Below, piece by piece: positions 53,626-63,985 of a DNA stretch of 64,000 nucleotides. A model generated the notes under the pieces. It was not told where the DNA came from and searched no databases. It worked only from the letters and a program-made list of their open reading frames with translations. The stretch's first letter is position 1; every line of letters begins with the position of its first letter. The position numbers were made by a program, and so were the translations under genes. Source of the stretch: Escherichia marmotae (GTDB lineage Bacteria > Pseudomonadota > Gammaproteobacteria > Enterobacterales > Enterobacteriaceae); assembly GCF_002900365.1 (NCBI RefSeq), contig NZ_CP025979.1, positions 2,356,001 through 2,420,000 of the forward strand. The letters run 5' to 3'.

Positions 53626-54817
53626 GCAACTCTGGCGCTGGCATGGCATAACCGGCGACGGCAATGCGCAAGATGGAGTACTGTGGGCAGAGAGCCGTTC
53701 TTTGCTACTTATCGCACTACAGCAACAAGCCGTTACCCCACTGCACCTGAAGCGGATATCTATTAATTCAGCCCAGTGGCACGCAGACAAAAGCGCGGAA
53801 GTCATTCATCAACTGGCAACATTACTCAAAGCCGGACTAACCCTTTCGGAAGGATTAGCCCTATTGGCGGAGCAACATCCGAGCAGGCAATGGCAGGCGT
53901 TATTGCAATCGCTGGCACACGATCTCGAACAGGGTATTGCCTTTTCCAATGCCTTATTGCCCTGGTCAGAGGTTTTTCCGCCGCTTTATCAGGCGATGAT
54001 CCGCACAGGCGAACTGACCGGTAAGCTGGATGAATGCTGCTTTGAACTGGCTCGTCAGCAAAAAGCCCAGCGCCAGTTAGCCGACAAAGTGAAATCAGCA
54101 TTGCGTTATCCCATTATCATTTTAGCGATGGCGATAACGGTAGTTGTAGCAATGCTGCATTTTGTTCTGCCCGAGTTTGCCGCTATCTATAAAACCTTTA
54201 ACACCCCGCTACCGACACTTACACAGGGGATCATGACGCTGGCAGATTTCAGCGGTGAGTGGGGCTGGCTGCTGCTGTTGTTCGGCTTACTGCTGGCAAT
54301 AGCCAATAAGTTGCTGATGCGCCGCCCGACCTGGCTTATCGTGAGGCAGAAATCGCTGTTACGCATCCCAATTATGGGTTCACTAATGCGGGGACAAAAG
54401 CTCACGCAGATCTTTACGATTCTGGCGCTGACACAAAGTGCAGGTATTACTTTTTTGCAAGGGGTAGAGAGCGTCAAAGAGACAATGGGCTGCCCGTACT
54501 GGGCACAACTTCTGACACAAATCCAGCACGATATCAGCAACGGTCAGCCCATCTGGCTGGCGTTAAAAAATGCCGGTGAGTTTAGCCCGCTCTGTTTGCA
54601 GTTAGTGAGAACGGGAGAAGCCTCCGGGTCGCTGGATCTCATGCTGGAGAATCTCGCCCACCATCATCGGGATAACACGTTGGCGCTGGCAGATAATCTT
54701 GCTGCTTTACTGGAACCGGCCTTACTGGTCATTACCGGAGGAATTATCGGCACGCTGGTGGTGGCAATGTATTTGCCAATTTTCCATCTGGGCGACGCGA
54801 TGAGTGGGATGGGATAA
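53615..54817 (+). CDS. hofC: Type IV pilus platform protein HofC
   Basis: 400-residue inner-membrane protein of the PilC/GspF family with two homologous halves, each followed by hydrophobic segments (about residues 165-235 and the terminal 25). It passes ATPase motion to the pilin. The coding region overlaps hofB by 11 bases. The full pilus machinery requires the hofM-Q secretin cluster and a peptidase elsewhere in the genome. It converges on guaC. Confidence 0.95.
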   Translation: MASKQLWRWHGITGDGNAQDGVLWAESRSLLLIALQQQAVTPLHLKRISINSAQWHADKSAEVIHQLATLLKAGLTLSEGLALLAEQHPSRQWQALLQSLAHDLEQGIAFSNALLPWSEVFPPLYQAMIRTGELTGKLDECCFELARQQKAQRQLADKVKSALRYPIIILAMAITVVVAMLHFVLPEFAAIYKTFNTPLPTLTQGIMTLADFSGEWGWLLLLFGLLLAIANKLLMRRPTWLIVRQKSLLRIPIMGSLMRGQKLTQIFTILALTQSAGITFLQGVESVKETMGCPYWAQLLTQIQHDISNGQPIWLALKNAGEFSPLCLQLVRTGEASGSLDLMLENLAHHHRDNTLALADNLAALLEPALLVITGGIIGTLVVAMYLPIFHLGDAMSGMG

Positions 54818-54818
54818 C

Positions 54819-54842
54819 GCTGGCGCAGTGATCCACGCCAGC
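54819..54842. terminator. Hairpin between hofC and guaC
   Basis: GCTGGCG (54819-54825) pairs with CGCCAGC (54836-54842) in the short convergent gap. Confidence 0.65.
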
Positions 54843-54851
54843 ATTGGGAGA

Positions 54852-55895
54852 TTACAGGTTATTGAAGATGCGGTTTTCTTGTTCCAGTACGCGGATAAAC
54901 GTGGTGCGCTTGGTCAGTTCTTTCAGGCGAGAAGCCCCAACATATGTACAAGCTGAACGCAGGCCACCCAAAATATCACGCGCCGTGTTTTCAACTGGGC
55001 CACGCAGCGGCAGCTTAACGGTTTTACCTTCCGCTGCACGATATTCTGCAACGCCGCCAACGTGACGTTTCATCGCAGACTCGGAGCTCATACCGTAGAA
55101 CAACATAAATTTTTCGCCGTTCTCTTCGACGATACGACCGCCGCTCTCTTCGTGACCCGCCAGCATACCGCCGAGCATCACGAAATCAGCACCGCCACCA
55201 AAGGCTTTAGCTACATCGCCCGGCGTGGTGCAACCGCCATCGCTGACGATCATCCCGCCCAGACCGTGCGCGGCATCAGCGCATTCGATTACTGCAGAAA
55301 GCTGCGGGTAACCGACGCCCGTCTTGACGCGAGTCGTACAAACAGAACCTGGGCCAATGCCAACTTTAACGATATCGGCACCGGAGAGGATAAGCTCCTC
55401 ACACATTTCACCTGTCACTACGTTGCCAGCACAAATGGTTTTGGTCGGCCACGCTTCACGCGCTTTCGCAACGAACTGTACGAAGTGCTCGGAATAACCA
55501 TTCGCCACGTCAATACAAACGAAGTTTAATGCCGGGTTCAGGTCGAGAATCTGTTTAGTTTTTTCGAAATCCGCATCTGACGTGCCGGTAGAAACCATCA
55601 CATGTTTCAGCACATCAGCGGAAGAATTGTTGATAAACGCTTGCCACTCTTCAACAGAGTAATGTTTATGTACAGCAGTCAGAATATCGAAAGAAGCCAA
55701 TGCCGTAGCCATGGTAAAAGTGCCTACGGTATCCATATTTGCGGCGATAATCGGCACGCCGGACCAGCTCTGACCTGAATGTTTGAAGGTGAATTGACGT
55801 TCCAGTTCAACATCGGAACGGCTTTTAAGAGTGGAGCGTTTAGGACGGATGAGAACGTCTTTAAAACCTAACTTCAGATCTTCTTCAATACGCAT
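54852..55895 (-). CDS. guaC: GMP reductase
   Basis: 347-residue enzyme that converts GMP to IMP with NADPH. The catalytic Cys is Cys186 in GPGSVCTTRV; the (beta/alpha)8 barrel and phosphate site GGCTTPGDVAKA are complete. The start ATG 55895 is the known one. It is divergent from coaE (224 bp between starts). It links to purine interconversion, not to its neighbours. Confidence 0.98.
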   Translation of the reverse strand: MRIEEDLKLGFKDVLIRPKRSTLKSRSDVELERQFTFKHSGQSWSGVPIIAANMDTVGTFTMATALASFDILTAVHKHYSVEEWQAFINNSSADVLKHVMVSTGTSDADFEKTKQILDLNPALNFVCIDVANGYSEHFVQFVAKAREAWPTKTICAGNVVTGEMCEELILSGADIVKVGIGPGSVCTTRVKTGVGYPQLSAVIECADAAHGLGGMIVSDGGCTTPGDVAKAFGGGADFVMLGGMLAGHEESGGRIVEENGEKFMLFYGMSSESAMKRHVGGVAEYRAAEGKTVKLPLRGPVENTARDILGGLRSACTYVGASRLKELTKRTTFIRVLEQENRIFNNL

Positions 55896-56119
55896 GTGCG
55901 GATTCCTGGGGTTAATGGCTATAAGGGTAAGAGCGCAACTCCAGTGACGCTATCATACGCACTAATCTATGTGGCGCAAGACTGCGAAATTGTCTTTTTT
56001 TACGCTACAATCCCACAAATTTACCTGGTAAATAATGGGCGAACGTTTCATTAATCCCGCTTTCGCGTGCTCATTTTTAATGTTTTGATAATCATGATGA
56101 ATTCCCGGGAATATAAAAT

Positions 56120-56740
56120 ATGAGGTATACGGTTGCCTTAACGGGTGGCATTGGCAGTGGCAAGAGTACCGTTGCAAATGCGTTTGCTGACCTCGGAATT
56201 AACGTCATTGATGCCGATATTATTGCGCGTCAGGTAGTTGAACCGGGTAGACCTGCACTGCGTGCCATTGCTGAACATTTCGGCGCTGATATGATTGCTG
56301 CTGATGGAACATTGCAGCGCCGGGCCTTACGCGAGCGGATCTTCGCCAACCCGGAAGAGAAAAACTGGCTTAATGCCCTGCTACATCCGTTGATTCAGCA
56401 GGAGACGCAACGTCAGCTCCAGCAAGCAACTTCCCCCTATGTACTTTGGGTTGTGCCATTGCTGGTAGAAAACTCGCTGTATAAAAAAGCGAATCGTGTG
56501 CTGGTGGTGGATGTCAGCCCAGAAACGCAACTTAAGCGCACCATGCAGCGCGATGATGTTACTCGCGAACATGTCGAACAAATTCTTGCTGCCCAGGCAA
56601 CGCGCGAAGCCCGCCTTGCCGTGGCGGATGACGTCATTGATAATAACGGCGCACCGGATGCTATTGCATCGGATGTTGCCCGCCTGCACGCAAATTACTT
56701 GCAGCTTGCGTCGCAGTTTGTCTCACAGGAAAAACCTTAA
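56120..56740 (+). CDS. coaE: Dephospho-CoA kinase
   Basis: 206-residue P-loop kinase of the last step of coenzyme A synthesis. P-loop GGIGSGKST is at residues 9-17; the CoA-binding and LID segments follow (DADIIARQVV, RDDVTREHVEQI). ATG 56120 follows AATATAAAAT, a weak site. Its TAA overlaps the zapD ATG by one base, so translation is coupled. With panBCD in the same window, both ends of CoA synthesis are here. Confidence 0.97.
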   Translation: MRYTVALTGGIGSGKSTVANAFADLGINVIDADIIARQVVEPGRPALRAIAEHFGADMIAADGTLQRRALRERIFANPEEKNWLNALLHPLIQQETQRQLQQATSPYVLWVVPLLVENSLYKKANRVLVVDVSPETQLKRTMQRDDVTREHVEQILAAQATREARLAVADDVIDNNGAPDAIASDVARLHANYLQLASQFVSQEKP

Positions 56741-57483
56741 TGCAGACCCAGGTCCTTTTTGAACATCCACTAAATGAAAAAATGCGTACATGGCTACGCA
56801 TTGAGTTTTTGATTCAGCAACTCACCGTAAATTTACCCATCGTTGACTACGCTGGCGCTCTGCATTTCTTCCGTAATGTCAGTGACTTGCTGGATGTTTT
56901 CGAGCGTGGGGAAGTACGCACCGAATTGTTGAAAGAGCTTGACCGCCAGCAGCGTAAACTCCAGACCTGGATTGACGTGCCAGGCGTGGACCAGAGTCGT
57001 ATTGAAGCATTAATTCAGCAGTTAAAAGCGGCGGGCAGCGTGCTGATTTCCGCACCGCGTATCGGGCAATTTCTGCGTGAAGATCGTCTGATTGCTTTAG
57101 TGCGCCAGCGTCTGAGCATACCCGGCGGTTGTTGTAGCTTTGATTTGCCAACTTTGCATATCTGGCTGCATTTACCCCAGGCACAGCGCGACAGCCAGGT
57201 AGAAACCTGGATTGCCAGCCTGAATCCGCTCACCCAGGCACTTACCATGGTGTTAGATTTAATTCGCCAGTCGGCACCGTTTCGCAAACAAACCAGTCTG
57301 AACGGTTTCTATCAGGATAATGGCGAAGACGCTGATCTTCTACGGCTGAATCTGGCCCTTGATTCACAGCTTTATCCGCAAATTTCTGGTCATAAGAGTC
57401 GTTTTGCGATTCGTTTTATGCCGCTGGACAGTGAAAATGGTCTGGTGCCAGAGCGCCTGGATTTTGAACTGGCGTGCTGCTAA
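56740..57483 (+). CDS. zapD: Cell division protein ZapD
   Basis: 247-residue cytoplasmic protein that cross-links FtsZ filaments in the Z ring; formerly YacF. It starts at ATG 56740, overlapping the coaE stop (TAATG). It is a mixture of helices and beta strands with no enzymatic motif. It binds the C-terminal tail of FtsZ, whose gene is 6 kb away. yacG follows after 9 bp. Confidence 0.96.
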   Translation: MQTQVLFEHPLNEKMRTWLRIEFLIQQLTVNLPIVDYAGALHFFRNVSDLLDVFERGEVRTELLKELDRQQRKLQTWIDVPGVDQSRIEALIQQLKAAGSVLISAPRIGQFLREDRLIALVRQRLSIPGGCCSFDLPTLHIWLHLPQAQRDSQVETWIASLNPLTQALTMVLDLIRQSAPFRKQTSLNGFYQDNGEDADLLRLNLALDSQLYPQISGHKSRFAIRFMPLDSENGLVPERLDFELACC

Positions 57484-57492
57484 GGAGTTACG

Positions 57493-57687
57493 ATGTCAGA
57501 AACTATTACGGTGAACTGCCCAACTTGCGGGAAAACGGTGGTATGGGGTGAAATCAGCCCGTTTCGGCCATTTTGTTGCAAACGTTGTCAGTTGATCGAC
57601 CTCGGAGAATGGGCTGCTGAAGAAAAACGCATCCCCAGCAGCGGCGATCTGTCCGAAAGCGATGACTGGAGCGAAGAGCTGAAGTAA
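57493..57687 (+). CDS. yacG: DNA gyrase inhibitor YacG, zinc-finger protein
   Basis: 64 residues. The zinc site is Cys9, Cys12, Cys28 and Cys32 (NCPTC and FCCKRC). YacG binds the C-terminal part of GyrB and blocks DNA binding. Here an extra Cys29 replaces the Ser I remember in K-12, and the protein ends LK, one residue short of K-12. The acidic tail SESDDWSEE is kept. The ATG follows AAGGAGTTACG. It closes the coaE-zapD-yacG operon. Confidence 0.95.
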   Translation: MSETITVNCPTCGKTVVWGEISPFRPFCCKRCQLIDLGEWAAEEKRIPSSGDLSESDDWSEELK

Positions 57688-57707
57688 TTGGGTGTAAGAG
57701 GTGAGGC

Positions 57708-57860
57708 ATTGTCGGATGCGGTGTAAACGCCTTATCCGACCTGCAAGATCTTGCATATCAACGGATTACAAAATCCCGCAGGCCTGATAAGACGCGCCTG
57801 CGTCGCATCAGGCATCAGGGCAAATGTCGGATGCGGCGTGAACGCCTTATTTGACCTACA
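57708..57860. repeat. BIME with three REP arms between yacG and mutT
   Basis: Three REP palindromes: GTCGGATGCGG...CTTATCCGAC (57713-57740), GCCTGATAAGACG...CGCATCAGGC (57782-57813) and a third like the first (57826-57855). Confidence 0.88.
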
Positions 57861-58245
57861 GGCGCTTAAGCTTCGCAATTACCGGTTCATTGGCTGGCGG
57901 AAAATCTTCTGCATTGAGGCTGGCCAGCGCCATCCACTCACCAGGTTGCCCTTCTTTCCCCCACGGTTCCCCTTCCCAGCCTTCGACCAGCCAGAACCAC
58001 AGTGTGATATGCCTGTCAGGGAACTGATATTCCAGCTTTTCAAACAGCGAAAAACGTTGTGGCGTAATCCCGACTTCTTCCTGAAGCTCCCGCACCACCG
58101 CCTGTTCTGGCGTTTCGCCCGCTTCAATTTTACCGCCAGGAAACTCCAACTTATTCGCCATGTGCGCATCTGCGGCACGGCGGGTTATAAAGATTTCGTG
58201 GTTCTCGTTGCGAATAATACCTACCGCAATTTGCAGTTTTTTCAT
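57856..58245 (-). CDS. mutT: 8-oxo-dGTP diphosphatase MutT
   Basis: 129-residue Nudix hydrolase that removes 8-oxo-dGTP from the nucleotide pool and prevents A:T to C:G changes. The Nudix box is complete, residues 38-60 (GGKIEAGETPEQAVVREL, then QEEVGI), with Glu53, Glu56 and Glu57. It is the normal length. It lies 59 bp after secA, separated by a terminator. Confidence 0.98.
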   Translation of the reverse strand: MKKLQIAVGIIRNENHEIFITRRAADAHMANKLEFPGGKIEAGETPEQAVVRELQEEVGITPQRFSLFEKLEYQFPDRHITLWFWLVEGWEGEPWGKEGQPGEWMALASLNAEDFPPANEPVIAKLKRL

Positions 58246-58261
58246 TGTCTTAAACCTATAA

Positions 58262-58287
58262 AAAAGGCGCAGATTTCTGCGCCTTTT
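58262..58287. terminator. secA-mutT terminator
   Basis: AAAAGGCGCAGA (58262-58273) pairs perfectly with TCTGCGCCTTTT (58276-58287). In the secA direction it is followed by further T, a strong rho-independent terminator that mutT transcription partly passes. Confidence 0.88.
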
Positions 58288-58304
58288 GTCTTATTGATTA
58301 GCTT

Positions 58305-61010
58305 TTATTGCAGGCGACCATGGCACTGCTTGTATTTTTTACCGGAACCGCACGGGCAAGGATCGTTACGCCCAACTTTACGCTCGCCGGTTTGTGCAGC
58401 CAGCGCCGCTGCGGCTGCAGAGTCGTCATCCTGATGGCTAAGCTGCTGCATTTGCGCTAAACGCTCGGCTTCCATACGACGCTGTTGCTCCAGCTCTTCA
58501 ACTTCTTCCGGCATACGAACCTGAACTTTGCTCAGCGTGCTAACCACTTCATATTTCAATGATTCCAGCATCGCCGCAAACATTGCGAAGGATTCACGTT
58601 TGTATTCCTGCTTCGGATCTTTCTGCGCGTAACCACGCAGGTGGATCCCCTGACGCAGGTAATCCATCGCCGCCAGGTGCTCTTTCCACAGGGAGTCCAG
58701 CGTTTGCAACATCACACCTTTCTCGAAGTGACGCATCATCTCGGCGCCAACCACTTCTTCTTTACGCTGATACACTTCGATGGACTGCGCCAGAATACGC
58801 TCACGCAGCGTCTCTTCATGCAGCTCTGGCTCTTTGTCCAGCCACTCGGCAATCGGCATATCGAGATCGAAATCGTTTTTCAGACGCTCTTGCAGCCCAG
58901 GAATGTCCCACATTTCTTCCAGTGATTGTGGCGGAATGTAGGCATCGATGGTCGCTTTGAACACATCTTCACGAATGCTGTTGATGGTTTCGCTCACATC
59001 GCTGACATCCAGCAGTTCGTTACGCTGGGAGTAAATGGCGCGACGCTGATCGTTAGCTACGTCATCGTATTCCAGCAACTGTTTACGAATGTCGAAGTTA
59101 CGGCTTTCAACTTTACGCTGGGCGTTGGCAATTGCTTTGGTTACCCAAGGGTGTTCAATCGCTTCACCAGGTTTCATACCCAGTTTACGCATCATGCCGG
59201 AAACACGGTCGGAGGCAAAAATACGCATCAGCGCATCTTCCATCGACAGGTAGAAACGGGAAGAACCGGCATCTCCCTGGCGACCCGAACGGCCACGCAA
59301 CTGGTTATCGATACGACGAGATTCGTGACGTTCTGTACCGATGATATGCAAACCACCTGCTGCCAGAACCGCGTCGTGGCGTACCTGCCAGTCAGCTTTA
59401 ATTTTTTCAATTTGCTCTGCGGTCGGGTTTTCCAGCGCGGCAACTTCTGCCTGCCAGCTACCGCCGAGCACAATGTCAGTACCACGACCCGCCATGTTGG
59501 TCGCGATAGTCACAGCCGCCGGATAACCCGCCTGGGCAACAATCGCAGCTTCGTTGGCGTGGAATTTGGCGTTCAGAACGTTATGCTTGATACCCGCTTT
59601 GGTCAGCTCGTTTGATACCAGTTCTGATTTTTCGATGGAGATAGTACCAACCAGCACCGGCTGGCCTTTCGCGGTACGCTCTTTGATATCTTCAATGATC
59701 GCCTGGATTTTTTCCGCTTCGGTCATGTAGACCAGATCCGGCAGATCTTTACGAATCATCGGACGGTTAGTCGGAACGACGACGGTATCCAGCTTGTAGA
59801 TTGAGCTAAATTCGAATGCTTCGGTATCAGCCGTACCGGTCATCCCCGCCAGTTTTTCATACAAACGGAAGTAGTTCTGGAAGGTGATAGAAGCCAGCGT
59901 CTGGTTTTCGTTCTGGATCTGCACACCTTCTTTCGCTTCCACAGCCTGGTGCAGGCCATCGGACCAGCGACGCCCTTGCATGGTACGACCGGTATGTTCG
60001 TCAACGATGATAACTTCACCATCTTTAACGATGTAATCGACGTCGCGGGTAAATAGCGCGTGGGCACGCAGCGCCGCCGTTACGTGGTGCATCAGCATGA
60101 TATTAGCCGGAGAATACAACGACTCGCCTTCGGCCATGATCCCTTCTTTCACCAACAGCTCTTCAATCAGCACCAAACCACGTTCGGTCAGGTTCACCTG
60201 ACGAGATTTTTCATCAACCGAGAAGTGACCTTCGCCCTGGAAGGTTTCAGAGTCTTCTTTTTCCTGGCGGATCAGGTGTGGAATGATTTTGTTGACGCGC
60301 TTATACATTTCCGAACTGTCTTCTGCCGGACCAGAAATGATCAGCGGTGTACGCGCTTCATCGATCAGGATGGAGTCCACTTCGTCCACCAGCGCATAGT
60401 GCAGTTTACGCTGTACACGCTCTTCTGGGCTGAACGCCATGTTGTCGCGCAGGTAGTCGAAACCGTACTCGTTGTTAGTACCGTAAGTAATGTCGGCCGC
60501 ATAGGCTTCACGTTTCGCTGGCGCAGGCATGCCCGGTAGGTTGATGCCGACGGTCATACCGAGGAATTCAAACAGCGGACGGTTGTTTTCGGCGTCACGC
60601 TGCGCCAGGTAATCGTTGACGGTAACAACGTGCACGCCCTTACCGGTTAATGCGTTCAGGTAAGCAGGCAGCGTTGCGGTCAGTGTTTTACCTTCACCAG
60701 TACGCATTTCCGCGATACAGCGTTCATTAAGAACCATGCCGCCGAGCAACTGAACGTCGAAGTGACGCATCCCAAAGACACGCTTACTTGCTTCACGCAC
60801 AACGGCAAAGGCTTCCGGGATCAGGTTTTCCAGCACTTCGCCTTTTTCCAGACGTGCGCGAAACTCTGCAGTTTTTCCCTTCAGTTCTTCGTCGGAGAGT
60901 TTTTCCATCTCCGGTTCCATGGCATTGATGAGGTTGACGACTTTGCGCATCCGGCGCAGGGTGCGGTCGTTACGGCTACCGAAAACTTTTGTTAATAATT
61001 TGATTAGCAT
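58305..61010 (-). CDS. secA: Preprotein translocase ATPase SecA
   Basis: 901-residue motor that drives preproteins through SecYEG. The first nucleotide-binding domain has Walker A MRTGEGKT (residues 102-109) and the DEVDSILIDEART box; the second has GRGTDIVLGG and the GRSGRQGD motif. The C-terminal zinc site is CPCGSGKKYKQCHG. ATG 61010 lies 62 bp after secM; its ribosome-binding site is held in an RNA helix that SecM arrest opens. Confidence 0.99.
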   Translation of the reverse strand: MLIKLLTKVFGSRNDRTLRRMRKVVNLINAMEPEMEKLSDEELKGKTAEFRARLEKGEVLENLIPEAFAVVREASKRVFGMRHFDVQLLGGMVLNERCIAEMRTGEGKTLTATLPAYLNALTGKGVHVVTVNDYLAQRDAENNRPLFEFLGMTVGINLPGMPAPAKREAYAADITYGTNNEYGFDYLRDNMAFSPEERVQRKLHYALVDEVDSILIDEARTPLIISGPAEDSSEMYKRVNKIIPHLIRQEKEDSETFQGEGHFSVDEKSRQVNLTERGLVLIEELLVKEGIMAEGESLYSPANIMLMHHVTAALRAHALFTRDVDYIVKDGEVIIVDEHTGRTMQGRRWSDGLHQAVEAKEGVQIQNENQTLASITFQNYFRLYEKLAGMTGTADTEAFEFSSIYKLDTVVVPTNRPMIRKDLPDLVYMTEAEKIQAIIEDIKERTAKGQPVLVGTISIEKSELVSNELTKAGIKHNVLNAKFHANEAAIVAQAGYPAAVTIATNMAGRGTDIVLGGSWQAEVAALENPTAEQIEKIKADWQVRHDAVLAAGGLHIIGTERHESRRIDNQLRGRSGRQGDAGSSRFYLSMEDALMRIFASDRVSGMMRKLGMKPGEAIEHPWVTKAIANAQRKVESRNFDIRKQLLEYDDVANDQRRAIYSQRNELLDVSDVSETINSIREDVFKATIDAYIPPQSLEEMWDIPGLQERLKNDFDLDMPIAEWLDKEPELHEETLRERILAQSIEVYQRKEEVVGAEMMRHFEKGVMLQTLDSLWKEHLAAMDYLRQGIHLRGYAQKDPKQEYKRESFAMFAAMLESLKYEVVSTLSKVQVRMPEEVEELEQQRRMEAERLAQMQQLSHQDDDSAAAAALAAQTGERKVGRNDPCPCGSGKKYKQCHGRLQ

Positions 61011-61072
61011 AATAAAATCTCAAACGCCCCGCAGTGCGGAGTTAATAAAATGAAATAAAGGTTTTGTCGTTA

Positions 61073-61585
61073 TTAGCTAAGGCGTTGAGGGCCAGCACGG
61101 ATACCTTGCGCCTGGCTGATCCAGACGGGCGTGCTGAATGCTGCTTGCGGAGTAAAATGCGCATAATCAATGCGATAACCATTTTCAGGCGGCGTGCCTT
61201 CCTGGGTCAGCAGCGCGCTGAGCGTATCCAGTAAAGCAAGATGTTGCGCCTGAAACGGTAAAGACTCTTCAGCAACGGGCAGCGTTTGCGGTGCCATTGC
61301 GAAGGAAAGATGACGGATTACCGTGCGAATTGCGTGTTGATGCCAGTAATCAACGGAATAGTTCGAGTTTGGGCGGCGCGTATTCGCTTCCAACAAGGCC
61401 AACTGACTAAAGTTAACTTTGGCGGAAGGCTCGTGGTTGCGGGTTGTCGCTTTTGCGGGCGCATTTGGTTCGGCGGCGTTGCTGAGCGCAGGCAAACCTA
61501 AACTCGCCGCGACCATCCCTAATAAGAGATGCGGCCAGAAGTAGCGTTTACCAAACTGTCGCCAGCGCGTCAGTATTCCACTCAC
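61073..61585 (-). CDS. secM: SecM, secretion monitor with ribosome-arrest peptide
   Basis: 170-residue exported regulator of secA. A long signal sequence (residues 1 to about 37) takes it to the Sec pathway. The arrest motif is intact: FxxxxWIxxxxGIRAGP, from Phe150 to Pro166, four residues before the end. When export is slow, the ribosome stalls at Pro166 and opens the RNA helix covering the secA ribosome-binding site. The upstream 230 bp holds its promoter. Confidence 0.98.
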   Translation of the reverse strand: MSGILTRWRQFGKRYFWPHLLLGMVAASLGLPALSNAAEPNAPAKATTRNHEPSAKVNFSQLALLEANTRRPNSNYSVDYWHQHAIRTVIRHLSFAMAPQTLPVAEESLPFQAQHLALLDTLSALLTQEGTPPENGYRIDYAHFTPQAAFSTPVWISQAQGIRAGPQRLS

Positions 61586-61815
61586 GTTATTGCCATCCCA
61601 ATCGTATTCAAACGTTTTTAGCGCACAAATCTTATCATTAAAGGCCGAAGTCCACAGCAGGAATGAAGATAAGTTGTGCGTAAAAGTGCTTAAGAAAACA
61701 GCGTTCGCACCGTTTCTTACGGCCCTGATAACAACTCAAAAAAAACGACTGGTTCACCTGGCCGGAGAGAGTGCCAGATTTGCCAGTCGAATTTTATACG
61801 ACAGTATAAATGTCG

Positions 61816-62754
<939 letters not shown>

Positions 62755-62833
62755 CTATCCAACCGAAGTGTACTATACATTCGGCAGGCCAGTTTAGCAC
62801 AAAGAGCCTCGTAACCCAAATTCCAGCTTATTC

Positions 62834-63985
62834 TTAGTCAGCTTGCTTACGCAAGAATGCAGGGATATCCAGATAATCAGGTTCTTTCGCGGTTTGCGGC
62901 GTATTGTCGTTCACCACTTTAGCGACCGGTTTCTGTTCCTGAGTCAGCGGTGCCATACCGTGCTGTTGGTAACGATCCATCACCGGCTGCTGAACTTGTT
63001 TATTGGTCACGAGAGTGATTTCAGGACGTTTGTCCATGCCGATGCCTGTTGCAACCACGGTTACACGCAGTTCATCGTTCATATCCGGGTCAAGAGATGT
63101 ACCGATAACCACAGTCGCGTTATCCGAAGCAAATGCACGGATGGTGTTACCTACGGTTTCGAATTCATCCAGACGCAGGTCGAAGCCCGCCGTGATGTTA
63201 ACCAGCACGCCGCGCGCGCCAGACAGGTCGATGTCTTCCAGCAGCGGAGAAGAGATAGCCATTTCAGCCGCTTCTTCCGCACGGTCTTCGCCGCTTGCCA
63301 CACCAGAACCCATCATCGCGTAGCCCATTTCAGACATCACGGTACGAACGTCTGCAAAGTCGACGTTCATCAGACCCGGACGAGTAATCAGTTCAGCGAT
63401 ACCCTGAACAGCACCTTTCAGCACATCATTCGCTGCGCCAAACGCATCAAGCAGGGAAATACCGCGACCGAGCACCTTCAGCAGTTTATCGTTCGGGATG
63501 GTAATCAGTGAGTCCACATGCTTGGACAATTCAGTGATCCCCTGCTCCGCGAAGGCCATACGCTTCTTGCCTTCAAAGTTGAAAGGCTTAGTCACGACAG
63601 CAACGGTCAGGATCCCCAAATCTTTTGCAACTTCAGCAACGACCGGCGCAGCACCTGTACCAGTACCGCCCCCCATACCTGCTGCAATAAATACCATGTC
63701 TGCACCTTCCAGCGCCGCACGCAATGCATCGCGATCCTCATCAGCCGCATTACGGCCAACTTCTGGATTAGCGCCAGCTCCCAGTCCTTTGGTTATACCA
63801 CTACCGATCTGAATCGTCTGCCCAACCGCTGTTTTACGCAGCGCCTGTGCATCGGTATTTACCGCGAAGAATTCAACACCTTCAATGCGCTCACGCACCA
63901 TGTGCTCAACAGCATTACCGCCGCCGCCGCCGACGCCGATGACTTTAATCACCGCGTCGTTGGTAAGTTCCATTGGTTCAAACAT
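62834..63985 (-). CDS. ftsZ: Cell division GTPase FtsZ
   Basis: 383-residue bacterial tubulin that forms the Z ring. The GTP-binding loop is GGGTGTG (residues 105-111); the T7 loop NVDFADVRT provides the catalytic aspartate. The C-terminal conserved peptide DYLDIPAFLRKQAD binds FtsA, ZipA, MinC and ZapD. As far as I remember it is identical to K-12. ATG 63985 has GGAGAGAAA upstream. ftsA and ftsQ are expected just beyond the window. Confidence 0.99.
   Translation of the reverse strand: MFEPMELTNDAVIKVIGVGGGGGNAVEHMVRERIEGVEFFAVNTDAQALRKTAVGQTIQIGSGITKGLGAGANPEVGRNAADEDRDALRAALEGADMVFIAAGMGGGTGTGAAPVVAEVAKDLGILTVAVVTKPFNFEGKKRMAFAEQGITELSKHVDSLITIPNDKLLKVLGRGISLLDAFGAANDVLKGAVQGIAELITRPGLMNVDFADVRTVMSEMGYAMMGSGVASGEDRAEEAAEMAISSPLLEDIDLSGARGVLVNITAGFDLRLDEFETVGNTIRAFASDNATVVIGTSLDPDMNDELRVTVVATGIGMDKRPEITLVTNKQVQQPVMDRYQQHGMAPLTQEQKPVAKVVNDNTPQTAKEPDYLDIPAFLRKQAD

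Noticed and set aside
57496..57756. 86-codon frame opposite yacG
   Set aside because: Antisense to yacG and made partly of REP sequence.
57708..57860. Regularly spaced repeats that might be a CRISPR array
   Set aside because: The repeats are palindromic REP units in alternating orientation with the known BIME sequence; no constant repeat-spacer pattern and no cas genes.
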